This document shows positions 19,022 through 28,434 of a stretch of DNA of 56,847 nt, piece by piece (position 1 is the stretch's first letter; each line of letters opens with the position of its first letter). The notes under the pieces are model-generated. The model worked only from the letters and a program-made list of their open reading frames with translations. It did not search any database and was not told where the DNA came from. Origin of the DNA: Bacteroidota bacterium (GTDB taxonomy: Bacteria; Bacteroidota; Bacteroidia; B-17B0; Aurantibacillaceae). The stretch spans positions 1 through 56,847 of the forward strand of contig JAIUNM010000023.1 in NCBI GenBank assembly GCA_020162035.1, given 5' to 3'. The position numbers and the translations under genes were made by a program.

Positions 19022-20127
19022 CAAAAAAAAGAATATTATTTGGCGCTGTAGATATAGGTTATAGAATAAAAACTTATTCTGATTTTATCCATGCCAATTA
19101 TGGACAATTAGCCGAAGCTGAATCAATTTCAAAATATGTATTGCCAAAATCTCATTATTCTACTTCATATACATTTGAATTTCCAATAAATAAAATTTCT
19201 TCATTAAAAATGTATTGGAAAACGTTTTGGTTTTTTATAAAAGCATTATTCCGATATGATGTTTTCCATTTTTTATCTGGTGAAACAATTTTAACATGGA
19301 AACTTCGTAAAACGGAGTTAATCATTTATAAATTATTTAGAAAAAAAGTAATAATGCATTTTGTTGGCTCTGACATAAGATCCGAAGAATATTTATTATC
19401 TAAAAACAATCAATTAAAAAAATATTTATTAAAAGATAAAGACTTGGTTTTGCCACCAATATCAAATACAAAACAATTGAAACTAATTGAAATTGCATTA
19501 AACTATTCAGATAAAATAATAGTTTCAACACCTGATCTTCTTAAATTAATACCTACAGCAATTCATTTACCCGTTATGTTAAATTTTGATGAATTTTATG
19601 AAAATCAAATTAATCATTTTAAAAATGATTCAAATTCTTCTAGTAAAATTAAAATTTTGCACTCTCCTTCAGGCTTCGGATTAAAGGGATCGGAGTATAT
19701 TAATCTAGTTTTAGATGAAATTCAACAAATATATCCTAATCAAATAGAAATATTACTTCCGGGTAAAGATAAAAATGACAATATTTATTCTTTAAGTCGT
19801 TATGAGTTATTTGAAAAATTTAGCTTGTCTGATATTGTAATTGATCAAATGCTTATAGGATGGTATGGATTAAAATCAATAGAAGCTTTAGCTTATGGTT
19901 GCGAGGTAATTTGTTATATTGAAAAAGATTTAGAGAAATATTTACCACCACAATGCCCAATAATATCAGCAAATATTCTTAATTTAAAAGAACTAATTAT
20001 AATTTCAATTGAAAAATTATTAAAACAAAACAATAAAAATCAACGTTTACAAAAAAACAAAGAATATATTTTTAAACATCATGATGTAAAGGCTTATAAT
20101 AATAATTTTAAACAATTTTGGTTATGA
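19018..20127 (+). CDS. Glycosyltransferase-like protein with a GSDIR motif (second copy)
   Basis: A 369-residue protein starting MTKKRILFGAVDIGYRIKTYSDF. It shares with the gene at 14959 the motif KVIMHFVGSDIRSEEY, the segment IKILHSPSGFGLKGSEY and the donor-site-like SDIVIDQMLIGWYGLKSIEALAYGCEV. These place it in a GT-B-like family without a specific assignment. The start codon overlaps the asnB stop (ATGA). Its own stop overlaps the FkbM start in the same way, so translation of the three is coupled. Confidence 0.75.
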   Translation: MTKKRILFGAVDIGYRIKTYSDFIHANYGQLAEAESISKYVLPKSHYSTSYTFEFPINKISSLKMYWKTFWFFIKALFRYDVFHFLSGETILTWKLRKTELIIYKLFRKKVIMHFVGSDIRSEEYLLSKNNQLKKYLLKDKDLVLPPISNTKQLKLIEIALNYSDKIIVSTPDLLKLIPTAIHLPVMLNFDEFYENQINHFKNDSNSSSKIKILHSPSGFGLKGSEYINLVLDEIQQIYPNQIEILLPGKDKNDNIYSLSRYELFEKFSLSDIVIDQMLIGWYGLKSIEALAYGCEVICYIEKDLEKYLPPQCPIISANILNLKELIIISIEKLLKQNNKNQRLQKNKEYIFKHHDVKAYNNNFKQFWL

Positions 20128-21002
20128 TTAATAAAAATATCTCTTTAAAAACAAAATTACTGAATTTAATTCGCGAAGTTTTTAAAATACCTTTTTTTGA
20201 AAATACATTAAGAAAAATTTTAAATAAAAATATTGGATATTCATTTTTTGTAAAATTAGTCCCAAATAATTACCAATATAAAAAAAACTCCATTAAACAT
20301 TTTTCGTATAAGGGTATAAATTTAAAATTAGATATACATGACTATGTAGGTCATTATCATTATTTTGGACTAAAAGACATTGAGCAAACTAACTTAATGC
20401 GTTTAATTAAACCTGGTGATTTTGTAATTGATATTGGAACAAATTATGGAACAACTTTATTACAATTTGCAAACTTAATAGGTGTAAATGGTAAAACATT
20501 TGGTTTCGAGCCAGACCCTATTAATTTTGAGATTTGTAATCAAAACATTCAACTAAATCATTTTACAAATTTATCAGTTGAAAATATAGGTTTAGGAAAT
20601 AAAGAAGCTGAAGTAAATTTGGTTGTAGATGTTGATTCAAACAGAGGAGGGAATAGAATTAGTGAAAATATAATTGGTAAAGAATCATATCAAATTAAAA
20701 TTGTAAAATTTGATAATTGGGTATTAGATAAGATGCTAAATAAAATAAATTTAATTAAAATTGATGTAGAAGGATATGAAATGGAAGTACTTAAAGGAGC
20801 AGAAAATTCAATTAAAAAATATAAACCAATTTTATTTATTGAGTTAGATGACAATAATTTAAAACAACAAAATAGTTCTGCTAAAGAAGTAATTTCGTAT
20901 TTAATTAGCTTAAATTACAGCATAATAAATTCTCTAACAAATAAACAAGTTAATTTATCGGATAATTTTTTAAATTGCCACTTCGATATTATTTGTAGAT
21001 GA
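20124..21002 (+). CDS. FkbM-family SAM-dependent methyltransferase
   Basis: Probably O-methylates a sugar in the glycan. The SAM-binding motif I is GDFVIDIGTNYGTTLLQFA, followed by GFEPDPINFEICNQNIQLN and the family-typical IKIDVEGYEMEVLKGAENSIKKYKPILFIEL. ATG 20124 overlaps the preceding stop codon and is chosen over an upstream TTG. The gene overlaps the next one by ATGA. In ABC-exported O-antigens, a methylated chain end can stop elongation and be read by the Wzt C-terminal domain. The presence of both genes fits such a system. Confidence 0.92.
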   Translation: MINKNISLKTKLLNLIREVFKIPFFENTLRKILNKNIGYSFFVKLVPNNYQYKKNSIKHFSYKGINLKLDIHDYVGHYHYFGLKDIEQTNLMRLIKPGDFVIDIGTNYGTTLLQFANLIGVNGKTFGFEPDPINFEICNQNIQLNHFTNLSVENIGLGNKEAEVNLVVDVDSNRGGNRISENIIGKESYQIKIVKFDNWVLDKMLNKINLIKIDVEGYEMEVLKGAENSIKKYKPILFIELDDNNLKQQNSSAKEVISYLISLNYSIINSLTNKQVNLSDNFLNCHFDIICR

Positions 21003-22123
21003 AAAATATCACTTATATAATTTCTGATATTGATAAGGCAATTGCGTTTGAATGGATTGTTAAACACATTGATTCAACAAAAATAAATTTATCTTTTATT
21101 TTAATAAACAGTTCAAATTCATTTTTAGAAAAATATTTAATAGCAAATAAAATTCCTGTTTATACTATTAATTGTAAAAACAAATTATACTCACCAATAG
21201 CCGTAATTAAATGTAAAAAATTATTAAAAAAATTAAATACAGATATTGTTCATTGCCATTTAATTATGGCAAATTTAATTGGTCTATCAGCCGCTAAACT
21301 TGCTGGAATTAAAAACAGAATTTACACGCGACATCATTCTGATTTTCATCATATTTATTTTCCAAAAGCGGTTAAATGGGATAGATATTGCAATCATTTA
21401 GCAACAAAAATTGTTTCAATTTCAGACGTTGTTACCAATATTTTAGTTACAAAGGAAAATGTTTCTAAAGAAAAAATAATAAAAATTTGGCATGGTTTTG
21501 ACACAGAAAGTTTTAATAATCCAAATCAAATCAAAGTAAATGATTTAAAATTAAAATATAACCTAAATAATAATTCCCCTGTTATTGGAGTTATTTCAAG
21601 GTTTACACATTGGAAAGGTGTACAATATATAATTCCAGCCTATAAACAATTTTTAAAAGAGCATCCAAATGCATTGTTGTTACTGTTTAATGGCGTTGGC
21701 GATTATGAATTAGAAATAGATTTGCTCTTAAAAGATTTACCATTGACGTCATATAAAAAAATATATTTTGAAAATGATATTACTAATTTATATGGTGTTT
21801 TTGATGTATTTATACATGTGCCTATAAGTTCAAGCGTAGAAGCTTTTGGGCAAACTTATATTGAATGTATGTTGTCAGGCAAGCCATTAATTGCAACTAA
21901 ATCTGGCATTGGGAATGAAATTTTAATAAATAATGGAAACTGCATAGAGGTTCCTCATAAAAATTCTTTATTAATTTATGAAGCTTTAATTAAACTATTA
22001 TCAGATAATTTATTATTAAATAATATAACTAAAAATGCTAAAAATTCTGTTCTTGAAAAATTTTCAATTAATGAAATGATAGAAAAATTACATAGTCTTT
22101 ATTTAAAAGAACTGCCAAATTAA
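20999..22123 (+). CDS. Glycosyltransferase, GT4 family
   Basis: A 374-residue GT-B enzyme. The N-terminal half has LNTDIVHCHLIMANLIGLSAAKLAGIKNRIYTRHHSDFHH. The C-terminal half has PVIGVISRFTHWKGVQYIIPAYKQFL, with the usual Arg and Lys near the donor phosphate. The acidic donor-site motif is SSSVEAFGQTYIECMLSGKPLIATKSGIGNE. The start ATGA overlaps the FkbM stop codon. A cytoplasmic-membrane-associated role in chain assembly is expected; the sugar specificity is not readable. Confidence 0.93.
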   Translation: MKNITYIISDIDKAIAFEWIVKHIDSTKINLSFILINSSNSFLEKYLIANKIPVYTINCKNKLYSPIAVIKCKKLLKKLNTDIVHCHLIMANLIGLSAAKLAGIKNRIYTRHHSDFHHIYFPKAVKWDRYCNHLATKIVSISDVVTNILVTKENVSKEKIIKIWHGFDTESFNNPNQIKVNDLKLKYNLNNNSPVIGVISRFTHWKGVQYIIPAYKQFLKEHPNALLLLFNGVGDYELEIDLLLKDLPLTSYKKIYFENDITNLYGVFDVFIHVPISSSVEAFGQTYIECMLSGKPLIATKSGIGNEILINNGNCIEVPHKNSLLIYEALIKLLSDNLLLNNITKNAKNSVLEKFSINEMIEKLHSLYLKELPN

Positions 22124-22138
22124 CTAGCTTAAATTAAT

Positions 22139-22146
22139 TATATTTG
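22139..22146 (+). promoter_or_regulatory. -7 box of the GT2 gene
   Basis: TATATTTG lies only five bases before the GTG start at 22152, predicting a leaderless or nearly leaderless mRNA. Confidence 0.5.
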
Positions 22147-22151
22147 TATTT

Positions 22152-23030
22152 GTGTTTTTTAGCATAGTAATACCAACCTTTAATAGAGAAAACTTAATTA
22201 CGCAAACAATTAATTCTATTTTAAATCAAACATTTACAGATTTTGAAATTATTGTAATAGATGATGGTAGTAAAGATAAAACTGAAGAGGTTGTTAAATT
22301 AATAAATTCAGATAAAATTAAATATTATAAAATCGAAAATAGTGGAATTGGTTATGCAAGGAATAAAGGGATAAATTATGCCAAAGGAAATTATATTGGC
22401 TTTTTAGATTCTGATGATTTATATTATAACAACCATTTACAAAATGCCTATAATTTTATTAAGAGTTTAAATAGTGACGAAATAATTCATCTTAATTTTA
22501 ATTTAGGAAATAGAGAGCAAACAATTTATTTTAAAAATAAACTTCCTAATAAATTACCAGATGATTTATTTAAAAATTGTTCTTTTCATGTAAATAGTTT
22601 GTTTATACCTAACACTATTGCGAATATTACCCAATTTAATGAAGACAGAAATTTAATGTTATCAGAAGATTGGGAATACTTTATACGGCTAGCAACAAGA
22701 TACCCAATTCATATATTAGACATCCCTTCGTCTTATTTAGTTCAACATAACGAGAGAACTACACGAAAATATAACCCAGAAGGTTGGATTAATAGAACAA
22801 ACTCAATGACTAAATATCTTAAAGAAGACCCAATCATAAGCACTAAGTATTCACATTTAATTCCTATCTCAATAGCTCAAATTAATTCTTTAAATGCTGT
22901 AAATTTCGCATTTCATAAATATAAAATAAAAGCAATTAAACATTGGATAATATCTTTGAAATTAAATTATAAAGAGTTTTTTACTCGCCGAACACTTGCA
23001 ATTATTAAACACTTATTGTTTTCATGGTAA
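22152..23030 (+). CDS. Glycosyltransferase, GT2 family
   Basis: A GT-A inverting transferase of 292 residues: FSIVIPTFNRENLITQTINSILNQTFTDFEIIVIDDGSKDKTEE at the nucleotide-binding site and a DXD-type motif in GFLDSDDLYY. The acceptor-site acidic residues are in MLSEDWEYFIRLATRYP. The start is GTG, which gives the standard MFFSIVIPTFNR opening; no ATG is available upstream in frame. It is convergent with the membrane gene at 23034, with a three-base gap. Confidence 0.93.
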   Translation: MFFSIVIPTFNRENLITQTINSILNQTFTDFEIIVIDDGSKDKTEEVVKLINSDKIKYYKIENSGIGYARNKGINYAKGNYIGFLDSDDLYYNNHLQNAYNFIKSLNSDEIIHLNFNLGNREQTIYFKNKLPNKLPDDLFKNCSFHVNSLFIPNTIANITQFNEDRNLMLSEDWEYFIRLATRYPIHILDIPSSYLVQHNERTTRKYNPEGWINRTNSMTKYLKEDPIISTKYSHLIPISIAQINSLNAVNFAFHKYKIKAIKHWIISLKLNYKEFFTRRTLAIIKHLLFSW

Positions 23031-23033
23031 ACG

Positions 23034-24404
23034 TTAGTTAGTTTCTACAACTTCTTTTATTCTAATAGAATTATCATTTTTACTTTTTTGTTCTGTTAAA
23101 TGATACAACAAAAGTATGCTTGAAACAAAAAATGGCAACTCAGGTATTCTTAGTCTAACAAGCGAACCAAAGTTTGCAACGGTTAAGCCAACAGAAAACG
23201 AAAAAATAATAGAAAAAATTATTGCAAAATATATTAAAGGCGAAGTTTTTAAAATTTTAAATATTTTACTGGGACCAGCTTTATACAATAAAAATAAAGT
23301 TAATGATAAAAGAAATATATTTTCTAAGCCCGCTATTAACATAACTGCATTTTTTACTTCCCATATTGCAGGTCTAAATAAGCCAGAGTACACAGCAATT
23401 GGCGTTTTACCTAAAACTCCAGCTAAAGTAGGCTCAAACTCTCCAATATCAAAAGTTTTACCACCATAATATTCAGCTTTCATGTCTTTTTGCACAACAG
23501 TTGCTCTTTCAAAAATACTATCTAGATTATAAGAGTTTAACCCATCGCTTAGTTTGGTTATTAAAAAATAAGACAAACCTATACTAAAAGCTAATAATAA
23601 TGGAGTAAATAAAAGTTTAAAAAATGCTACTTTTCTTTTAACTGCTGTATCATTGCCAAACCAAATTAAACTACCTGGTAATAAAGCAAGAAATACATAC
23701 GGTTTAATTGATAAAATAACAAATGATGAAATTAAAAGCTGAGAAATATAATTGATTTTATATTTTTTTTTAATTATTAAATTATAAAAACCATAAGTGT
23801 ACCAACCTATAGCAGATAATGTGAAACTATCTTTCATAATTCCGCTCCCCCAAAACACACAAGAAGGAAAAAATAAAACACCAAATGCTAATAGTTTTTT
23901 TGCCGAAGGGTATTCACTAATAAACACTTGGTATAATTTCCATATTCCAAAATAGGTTATAGTTGCGGTTATAATGGCAGAAGTAAAATAACTTCCACCT
24001 GATATAAAAACAATTGGTATCATTAATTTTACAACAAAATATGTATAATCATCTTGCCTTTTGTATTCCGGAAATCCAGTATTCTCATCAAAATAACTCC
24101 AGGTTGCAACTTTATCCTTGTTTGTTAATGCATCAAAAAAAAACTCTGTGTTTTTAAAAAATAGTTTTACAAATACTTCCGCAGTTTGGTAATAATTAGT
24201 TGTATCGCCACCATCGTAATAAAAAAAATAGATTAACCCTAACGAAAAAGCACCAACAATTCTAATCATTAAACCATTTGTAAAATAAGTATATTCTGGT
24301 TGATAAATTTTTTTTCTGTTTTCGAAATTTTTTGCCAAATAGTAAATTACCAATAAATAAATTGGTGGTAATAACAAATCGTATATATTTAGTAAATACT
24401 GCAC
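23034..24404 (-). CDS. Polytopic membrane protein, possible polysaccharide polymerase (Wzy-like)
   Basis: A 456-residue protein with about ten to twelve hydrophobic segments. Conserved-looking loops are YYDGGDTTNYYQTAEVFVKLFF, FGVLFFPSCVFWGSGIMKDSF and FGSLVRLRIPELPF. The FPS..FWGSGIMKDS pattern is typical of large membrane proteins in Bacteroidota polysaccharide clusters, often described as polymerase-like. No catalytic residue can be assigned. It is the only gene of the cluster on the minus strand and is divergent from the sugar amidotransferase. An alternative is a C-type glycosyltransferase. Confidence 0.6.
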   Translation of the reverse strand: MQYLLNIYDLLLPPIYLLVIYYLAKNFENRKKIYQPEYTYFTNGLMIRIVGAFSLGLIYFFYYDGGDTTNYYQTAEVFVKLFFKNTEFFFDALTNKDKVATWSYFDENTGFPEYKRQDDYTYFVVKLMIPIVFISGGSYFTSAIITATITYFGIWKLYQVFISEYPSAKKLLAFGVLFFPSCVFWGSGIMKDSFTLSAIGWYTYGFYNLIIKKKYKINYISQLLISSFVILSIKPYVFLALLPGSLIWFGNDTAVKRKVAFFKLLFTPLLLAFSIGLSYFLITKLSDGLNSYNLDSIFERATVVQKDMKAEYYGGKTFDIGEFEPTLAGVLGKTPIAVYSGLFRPAIWEVKNAVMLIAGLENIFLLSLTLFLLYKAGPSKIFKILKTSPLIYFAIIFSIIFSFSVGLTVANFGSLVRLRIPELPFFVSSILLLYHLTEQKSKNDNSIRIKEVVETN

Positions 24405-24523
24405 TATTTAATCTGTATAAATTTAATAAATCTTTAATATAATAAATCACAATTTGTTTTACAAATTCTATAATGTAAATTATTTTTTTAAAACAAAAAA
24501 TTATTTTTATATTGTAAAGCCTT

Positions 24524-25633
24524 ATGAGTAGGAACTATCAAATTTGTGAAAGGTGTTTAATGGATACATCAGATGAGGACATTGTTTTTTATGAAAACAA
24601 AGGCTGTAACCATTGTATAGATTTATCAAAAACTTTAAATAATTATAAAAAAATAAATAAGGATTTAGTACTAAATAACCTTATAAATATAATTAAACAA
24701 GCAAAAGGGAAATACAATTGTTTAATTGGTGTAAGCGGAGGCTTAGATAGTTCATATTTAGTTTATTTATGCGTTCAATGGGGTTTAAATCCTTTAATTG
24801 TACATATAGATAACGGTTGGAATACCGAATTAGCTGTAAGTAATATTGAAAAATTAACTAAATATTTAAACATAGATTATCAAAGTTTTGTAATTAATTG
24901 GAATGAATTTAGAGAAATACAATTAGCGTTTTTAAAATCCTCAACTGTAGATTTAGAATTACCAACAGATATTGCAATAGCTGCTGGTTTGTATGCAGTT
25001 GCATCTAAATTTAATATAAAATATATTTTATCTGCAAGCAATTACGAAAGTGAAGGAATTTTACCATTAACTTGGGGATACCACGTAATGAAAGATTTAT
25101 TTTATTATAAATCTATTGTAAAAAAGTTTTCAAATACTAAAATTAAAAACGTACCAGTAATTGGATTAACAAAAGAAATCTACTACAAATATTTTAAAAA
25201 AATTAAATTTTTATACCCTTTAAATTATATTAATTATAATACAAACGATGTGCGAAAAACTTTAATTGAAAAAGTAGGTTGGAAAGATTATGCAGGCAAA
25301 CATCAAGAAAGTACAATTACTAGTTTTTGGCAAAGTTATGTTATGCCAACTAAATTCAATTATGATTACAGAAGAGCAACATTTTCTTCTCAAATTGTTT
25401 CAGGAAATATGACACGATCCGATGGTTTAAAACAACTTGAATTAAAACCTTATAACGAAAATTCTATAATAGAACAAAAAAATTTTATAGCCAAAAAATT
25501 AAATATTACAGCTGAGCAGCTTGATGGTTATTTAAAATTGCCCCCTAAAAACTTCAAAGATTTTCCTAATCAACAAAAAATCATACAATTTATTTACAAT
25601 ATTTACTTTAAATACATAAAACGAATTAACTAA
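24524..25633 (+). CDS. N-acetyl sugar amidotransferase (WbpG/PseA-like)
   Basis: This ATP-dependent PP-loop enzyme probably converts a sugar carbonyl or carboxyl group to an amidine or amide. The N-terminal zinc-like cluster CERCLMDTSDEDIVFYENKGCNHC and the PP-loop LIGVSGGLDSSYLVYL are clear. YILSASNYESEGILPLTWGYHVMKD is also typical. In Pseudomonas the WbpG enzyme works with HisH- and HisF-like partners; none is present in this window. The length, 369 residues, is normal. Confidence 0.87.
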   Translation: MSRNYQICERCLMDTSDEDIVFYENKGCNHCIDLSKTLNNYKKINKDLVLNNLINIIKQAKGKYNCLIGVSGGLDSSYLVYLCVQWGLNPLIVHIDNGWNTELAVSNIEKLTKYLNIDYQSFVINWNEFREIQLAFLKSSTVDLELPTDIAIAAGLYAVASKFNIKYILSASNYESEGILPLTWGYHVMKDLFYYKSIVKKFSNTKIKNVPVIGLTKEIYYKYFKKIKFLYPLNYINYNTNDVRKTLIEKVGWKDYAGKHQESTITSFWQSYVMPTKFNYDYRRATFSSQIVSGNMTRSDGLKQLELKPYNENSIIEQKNFIAKKLNITAEQLDGYLKLPPKNFKDFPNQQKIIQFIYNIYFKYIKRIN

Positions 25634-25689
25634 CTTGTATTTTTTTTATAACTAGTACTTTTAATTTAAAAGTTTTATATTTTATTCCA

Positions 25690-25697
25690 TAATTTTG
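25690..25697 (+). promoter_or_regulatory. -7 box of the downstream GT4 gene
   Basis: TAATTTTG is an exact TAnnTTTG match. It covers the first possible TTG start (25695), so it favours the second TTG at 25704 as the real start. Confidence 0.45.
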
Positions 25698-25703
25698 CAT
25701 AAG

Positions 25704-26927
25704 TTGAATTTTAAGCCTAATATACTTTTTATTTCATTTGACGGATTAAGCGACCCATTAGGCCAATCTCAAATTTTACCTTATCTGTTTGGTTTATCTA
25801 AAAATTATAACATAACAATTATTAGTTGCGAAAAAAAAGAACGTTTAGAAAAAGAAAAAAATAATATAATTAGTTTATTAAAAACTGCTGAAATAAATTG
25901 GGAGTTTATATATTTTGAAGAAAATACAAATTTATTTTCAAAATATAATTATTCAAAGTCTTTAAAAAAATTAGCATTAAAAATAATTATTACAAATGAC
26001 ATTAAATTAATTCACTGTAGAAGTTACCCTGCGGCAAACCTTGGTTTATATTTTTATAAAAAGTTTAATATTCCTTTTGTATTTGATATGCGTGGGTTTT
26101 GGGCAGACGAAAGACTTGAAGGTAAAATTTGGAAAAAATCTAACCCTCTACATTTAATGTTGTATTTGTTTTTTAAAGCAAAAGAAAAAAAATTCTTTAA
26201 TCAAGCTTCGCATATTGTATCTTTAACACACAAAGGAAAATCTATTATTGAAAATAAATTTAAAATAAACAACAATAAAATTACAGTTATCCCATGTTGT
26301 GTTGATTTAGAAATGTTTAAACCAATTAGCAATAAAATTGATATTAAACAAACAATAGGGTTTAATGAAAATGATAAACTATTAATTTATATAGGATCTG
26401 TAGGCACTTGGTATTTAACTAACGAAGTTATAAATTGTTTTAAAGTTTGGCACAATCAAAACAATATTTTTAAATTATTAATTTTAACTAAAGACAATAA
26501 CGCTATTAATGAGTTAATACATGATTTAGATATTAATATTAAAAACGCAATTAAATCAATTAGCGTTTCGCATAATTTAGTTCCTTCATATTTAAGTTTA
26601 GCATGCGCAAGTATTTTTTTTATTAAAAATAGTTATTCAAAGCAAGCTTCTTCTCCAACTAAAATGGCAGAGAGTTGGGCTATGAATGTGCCAATTATAA
26701 CAAATGCAGGAATAGGGGATAATGATATCTATTTTAATCAAAACAACGGTGGTGTTTTAATAAATAATTTTTCAAACGATGCTTACCTAAAAGCATATAA
26801 CGATTTTTTAAATTTAAATAAAAATAATTTTCGTTCTATTGCCGAAAAAGATTTTAATCACTTAAATGGAATTGAAAAATACAATAACATTTACAACTTA
26901 ATTTTAAATGCAAGTAAAAATAACTAA
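25704..26927 (+). CDS. Glycosyltransferase, GT4 family
   Basis: A GT-B enzyme of about 407 residues opening NFKPNILFISFDGLSDPLGQSQILPYL, a common start for Bacteroidota GT4 enzymes. Acceptor-side features are IKLIHCRSYPAANLGLYF and FVFDMRGFWADERLEG. Donor-side features are KLLIYIGSVGTWYLTNEV and SKQASSPTKMAESWAMNVPIITNAGIGD. There is no ATG near the start. TTG 25704 is preferred because a -7 box covers TTG 25695. The gene ends ten bases before uppP. Confidence 0.87.
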   Translation: MNFKPNILFISFDGLSDPLGQSQILPYLFGLSKNYNITIISCEKKERLEKEKNNIISLLKTAEINWEFIYFEENTNLFSKYNYSKSLKKLALKIIITNDIKLIHCRSYPAANLGLYFYKKFNIPFVFDMRGFWADERLEGKIWKKSNPLHLMLYLFFKAKEKKFFNQASHIVSLTHKGKSIIENKFKINNNKITVIPCCVDLEMFKPISNKIDIKQTIGFNENDKLLIYIGSVGTWYLTNEVINCFKVWHNQNNIFKLLILTKDNNAINELIHDLDINIKNAIKSISVSHNLVPSYLSLACASIFFIKNSYSKQASSPTKMAESWAMNVPIITNAGIGDNDIYFNQNNGGVLINNFSNDAYLKAYNDFLNLNKNNFRSIAEKDFNHLNGIEKYNNIYNLILNASKNN

Positions 26928-26932
26928 TTTTG
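26925..26932 (+). promoter_or_regulatory. -7 box of uppP
   Basis: TAATTTTG begins at the stop codon region of the preceding gene and ends four bases before the uppP ATG, predicting a leaderless transcript. Confidence 0.5.
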
Positions 26933-26936
26933 AAAC

Positions 26937-27719
26937 ATGACATACCTTAACGCTCTAATTATTGCTATTGTAGAAGGATTAACCGAATTTTTACCAATTT
27001 CATCTACAGGTCATATGATGCTAACCACAGCACTTTTAGGAATCGAATCTTCTAGTTTTGTGAAACTATTTACAGTATGTATTCAATTAGGCGCAATATT
27101 AAGTGTTGTTGTATTATACTTTAAACGTTTTTTTAAATCTGTAAATTTTTATTTTAAATTATTAGTTGCATTTATTCCAAGTGCTATAGCTGGAGTTTTA
27201 TTAGGCGATTGGATTGATGCACAGCTTGAAAACATTTACGGAGTTGCCGTTGCTTTATTTATTGGGGGTATTATTTTATTATTTGTTGACAAGTGGTTTA
27301 AAAACCCATCAATTAACAATGGCGATGATGTTTCATTTTTAACAGCTTTTAAAATTGGAATTTTTCAATGTTTAGCTTTGTTTCCTGGAGTTAGTAGGAG
27401 TGCTAGTACAATAATTGGAGGCATGTCGCAAAAGCTTACAAGACAAGCGGCTGCCGAATTTTCATTTTTTCTTGCAGTTCCTACAATGGCTGCTGCAACA
27501 TTAAAAAAACTGTTTGATTTTTATAAAGAAGGAATTTCTATATCAACCGAAGAAATAAAAATTTTAGCTTTTGGAAACGCAGTTGCATTTGTTGTTGCTT
27601 TATTAGCTATTAAAACATTTATAAATATTTTAAACAGATACGGCTTTAAGTGGTTTGGAGTTTACAGAATTATTTTAGGAGGTAGTTTAATTTTATTATT
27701 TATGCTTAAGCTAATTTAA
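26937..27719 (+). CDS. uppP: Undecaprenyl-diphosphatase (BacA type)
   Basis: This integral membrane phosphatase recycles undecaprenyl diphosphate to the monophosphate carrier used for peptidoglycan and O-antigen synthesis. The 260 residues contain the first active-site motif [14 protein letters not shown] (E13-H26) and the second, [10 protein letters not shown], about residues 148-157. The protein has about eight membrane segments and ends typically. The function fits its place after the polysaccharide genes. Its stop codon overlaps the convergent CBS gene by four bases. Confidence 0.97.
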   Translation: MTYLNALIIAIVEGLTEFLPISSTGHMMLTTALLGIESSSFVKLFTVCIQLGAILSVVVLYFKRFFKSVNFYFKLLVAFIPSAIAGVLLGDWIDAQLENIYGVAVALFIGGIILLFVDKWFKNPSINNGDDVSFLTAFKIGIFQCLALFPGVSRSASTIIGGMSQKLTRQAAAEFSFFLAVPTMAAATLKKLFDFYKEGISISTEEIKILAFGNAVAFVVALLAIKTFINILNRYGFKWFGVYRIILGGSLILLFMLKLI

Positions 27720-28378
27720 ATATTTAAAAAATGCATAAATTCATTTAACCTATCTTTTAAATTATCATTGTGATTACCAACATGAAAACTAGCTTTTACA
27801 ATGTAATTGTATCTATTAAATGTTTGTAATAATCCAGATAAATCTTCTCTGTTTACTTTAATGGTTACTTCCATTTTTGTACTATCAGGTATTGACGAAA
27901 CATGTAGGCTTAACAATTTCGCATCATTTCCTTCAACAATACTACTAATTTGAGTTGCAGAGTAATCGTTTTGATTTAATTCAAGCACAATAACACCTCC
28001 AGGGTTTTGTACGGCTGTCATTTCACTTAAATTTTGAATTACACCTTTTAATGTAATACAACCCTTGTATTGTTCTTTTTCATCAATTACAGGAACTAAA
28101 CTTAAATTTAAACTAGCCATTAATTTTACTAAATCATAAGTGTGTTGATGATCGTACAATACAGGCCTTATAAAATTTATTTTACCTTTTGAAATTGTTT
28201 CTTCGGGATGATCATAATCCATTAGTTCATTTTCTGAAACTAAACCTATTAAGTTTTTATTTTCAACTACTGCTAAATGAGAAACTTTAAATTGCTCCAT
28301 CCAATCCAAAGCCATTTCAACTGTATCTGTAGTTTTTAATGGAGGAATCTCATCTGTTATAAAGTTACCAACTAACAT
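27716..28378 (-). CDS. CBS-domain protein
   Basis: Two CBS domains ([35 protein letters not shown], then [35 protein letters not shown]) are followed by an ACT-like C-terminal region ([34 protein letters not shown]). Such proteins bind adenine nucleotides and regulate partners. ATG 28378 is preferred over the upstream TTG at 28396 because the -7 box TATTTTTG (28394-28401, minus) overlaps the latter. The gene is divergent from pdxJ, a pairing seen elsewhere in Bacteroidota as far as I recall. The partner is unknown. Confidence 0.85.
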   Translation of the reverse strand: MLVGNFITDEIPPLKTTDTVEMALDWMEQFKVSHLAVVENKNLIGLVSENELMDYDHPEETISKGKINFIRPVLYDHQHTYDLVKLMASLNLSLVPVIDEKEQYKGCITLKGVIQNLSEMTAVQNPGGVIVLELNQNDYSATQISSIVEGNDAKLLSLHVSSIPDSTKMEVTIKVNREDLSGLLQTFNRYNYIVKASFHVGNHNDNLKDRLNEFMHFLNI

Positions 28379-28393
28379 TGTTACGTATTTACA

Positions 28394-28401
28394 CAAAAAT
28401 A
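28394..28401 (-). promoter_or_regulatory. -7 box of the CBS-domain gene
   Basis: TATTTTTG on the minus strand, 15 nt before ATG 28378. It decides the start codon in favour of that ATG. Confidence 0.55.
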
Positions 28402-28434
28402 AGAAATAATTATTTAGTTTTACACTAATAATTT

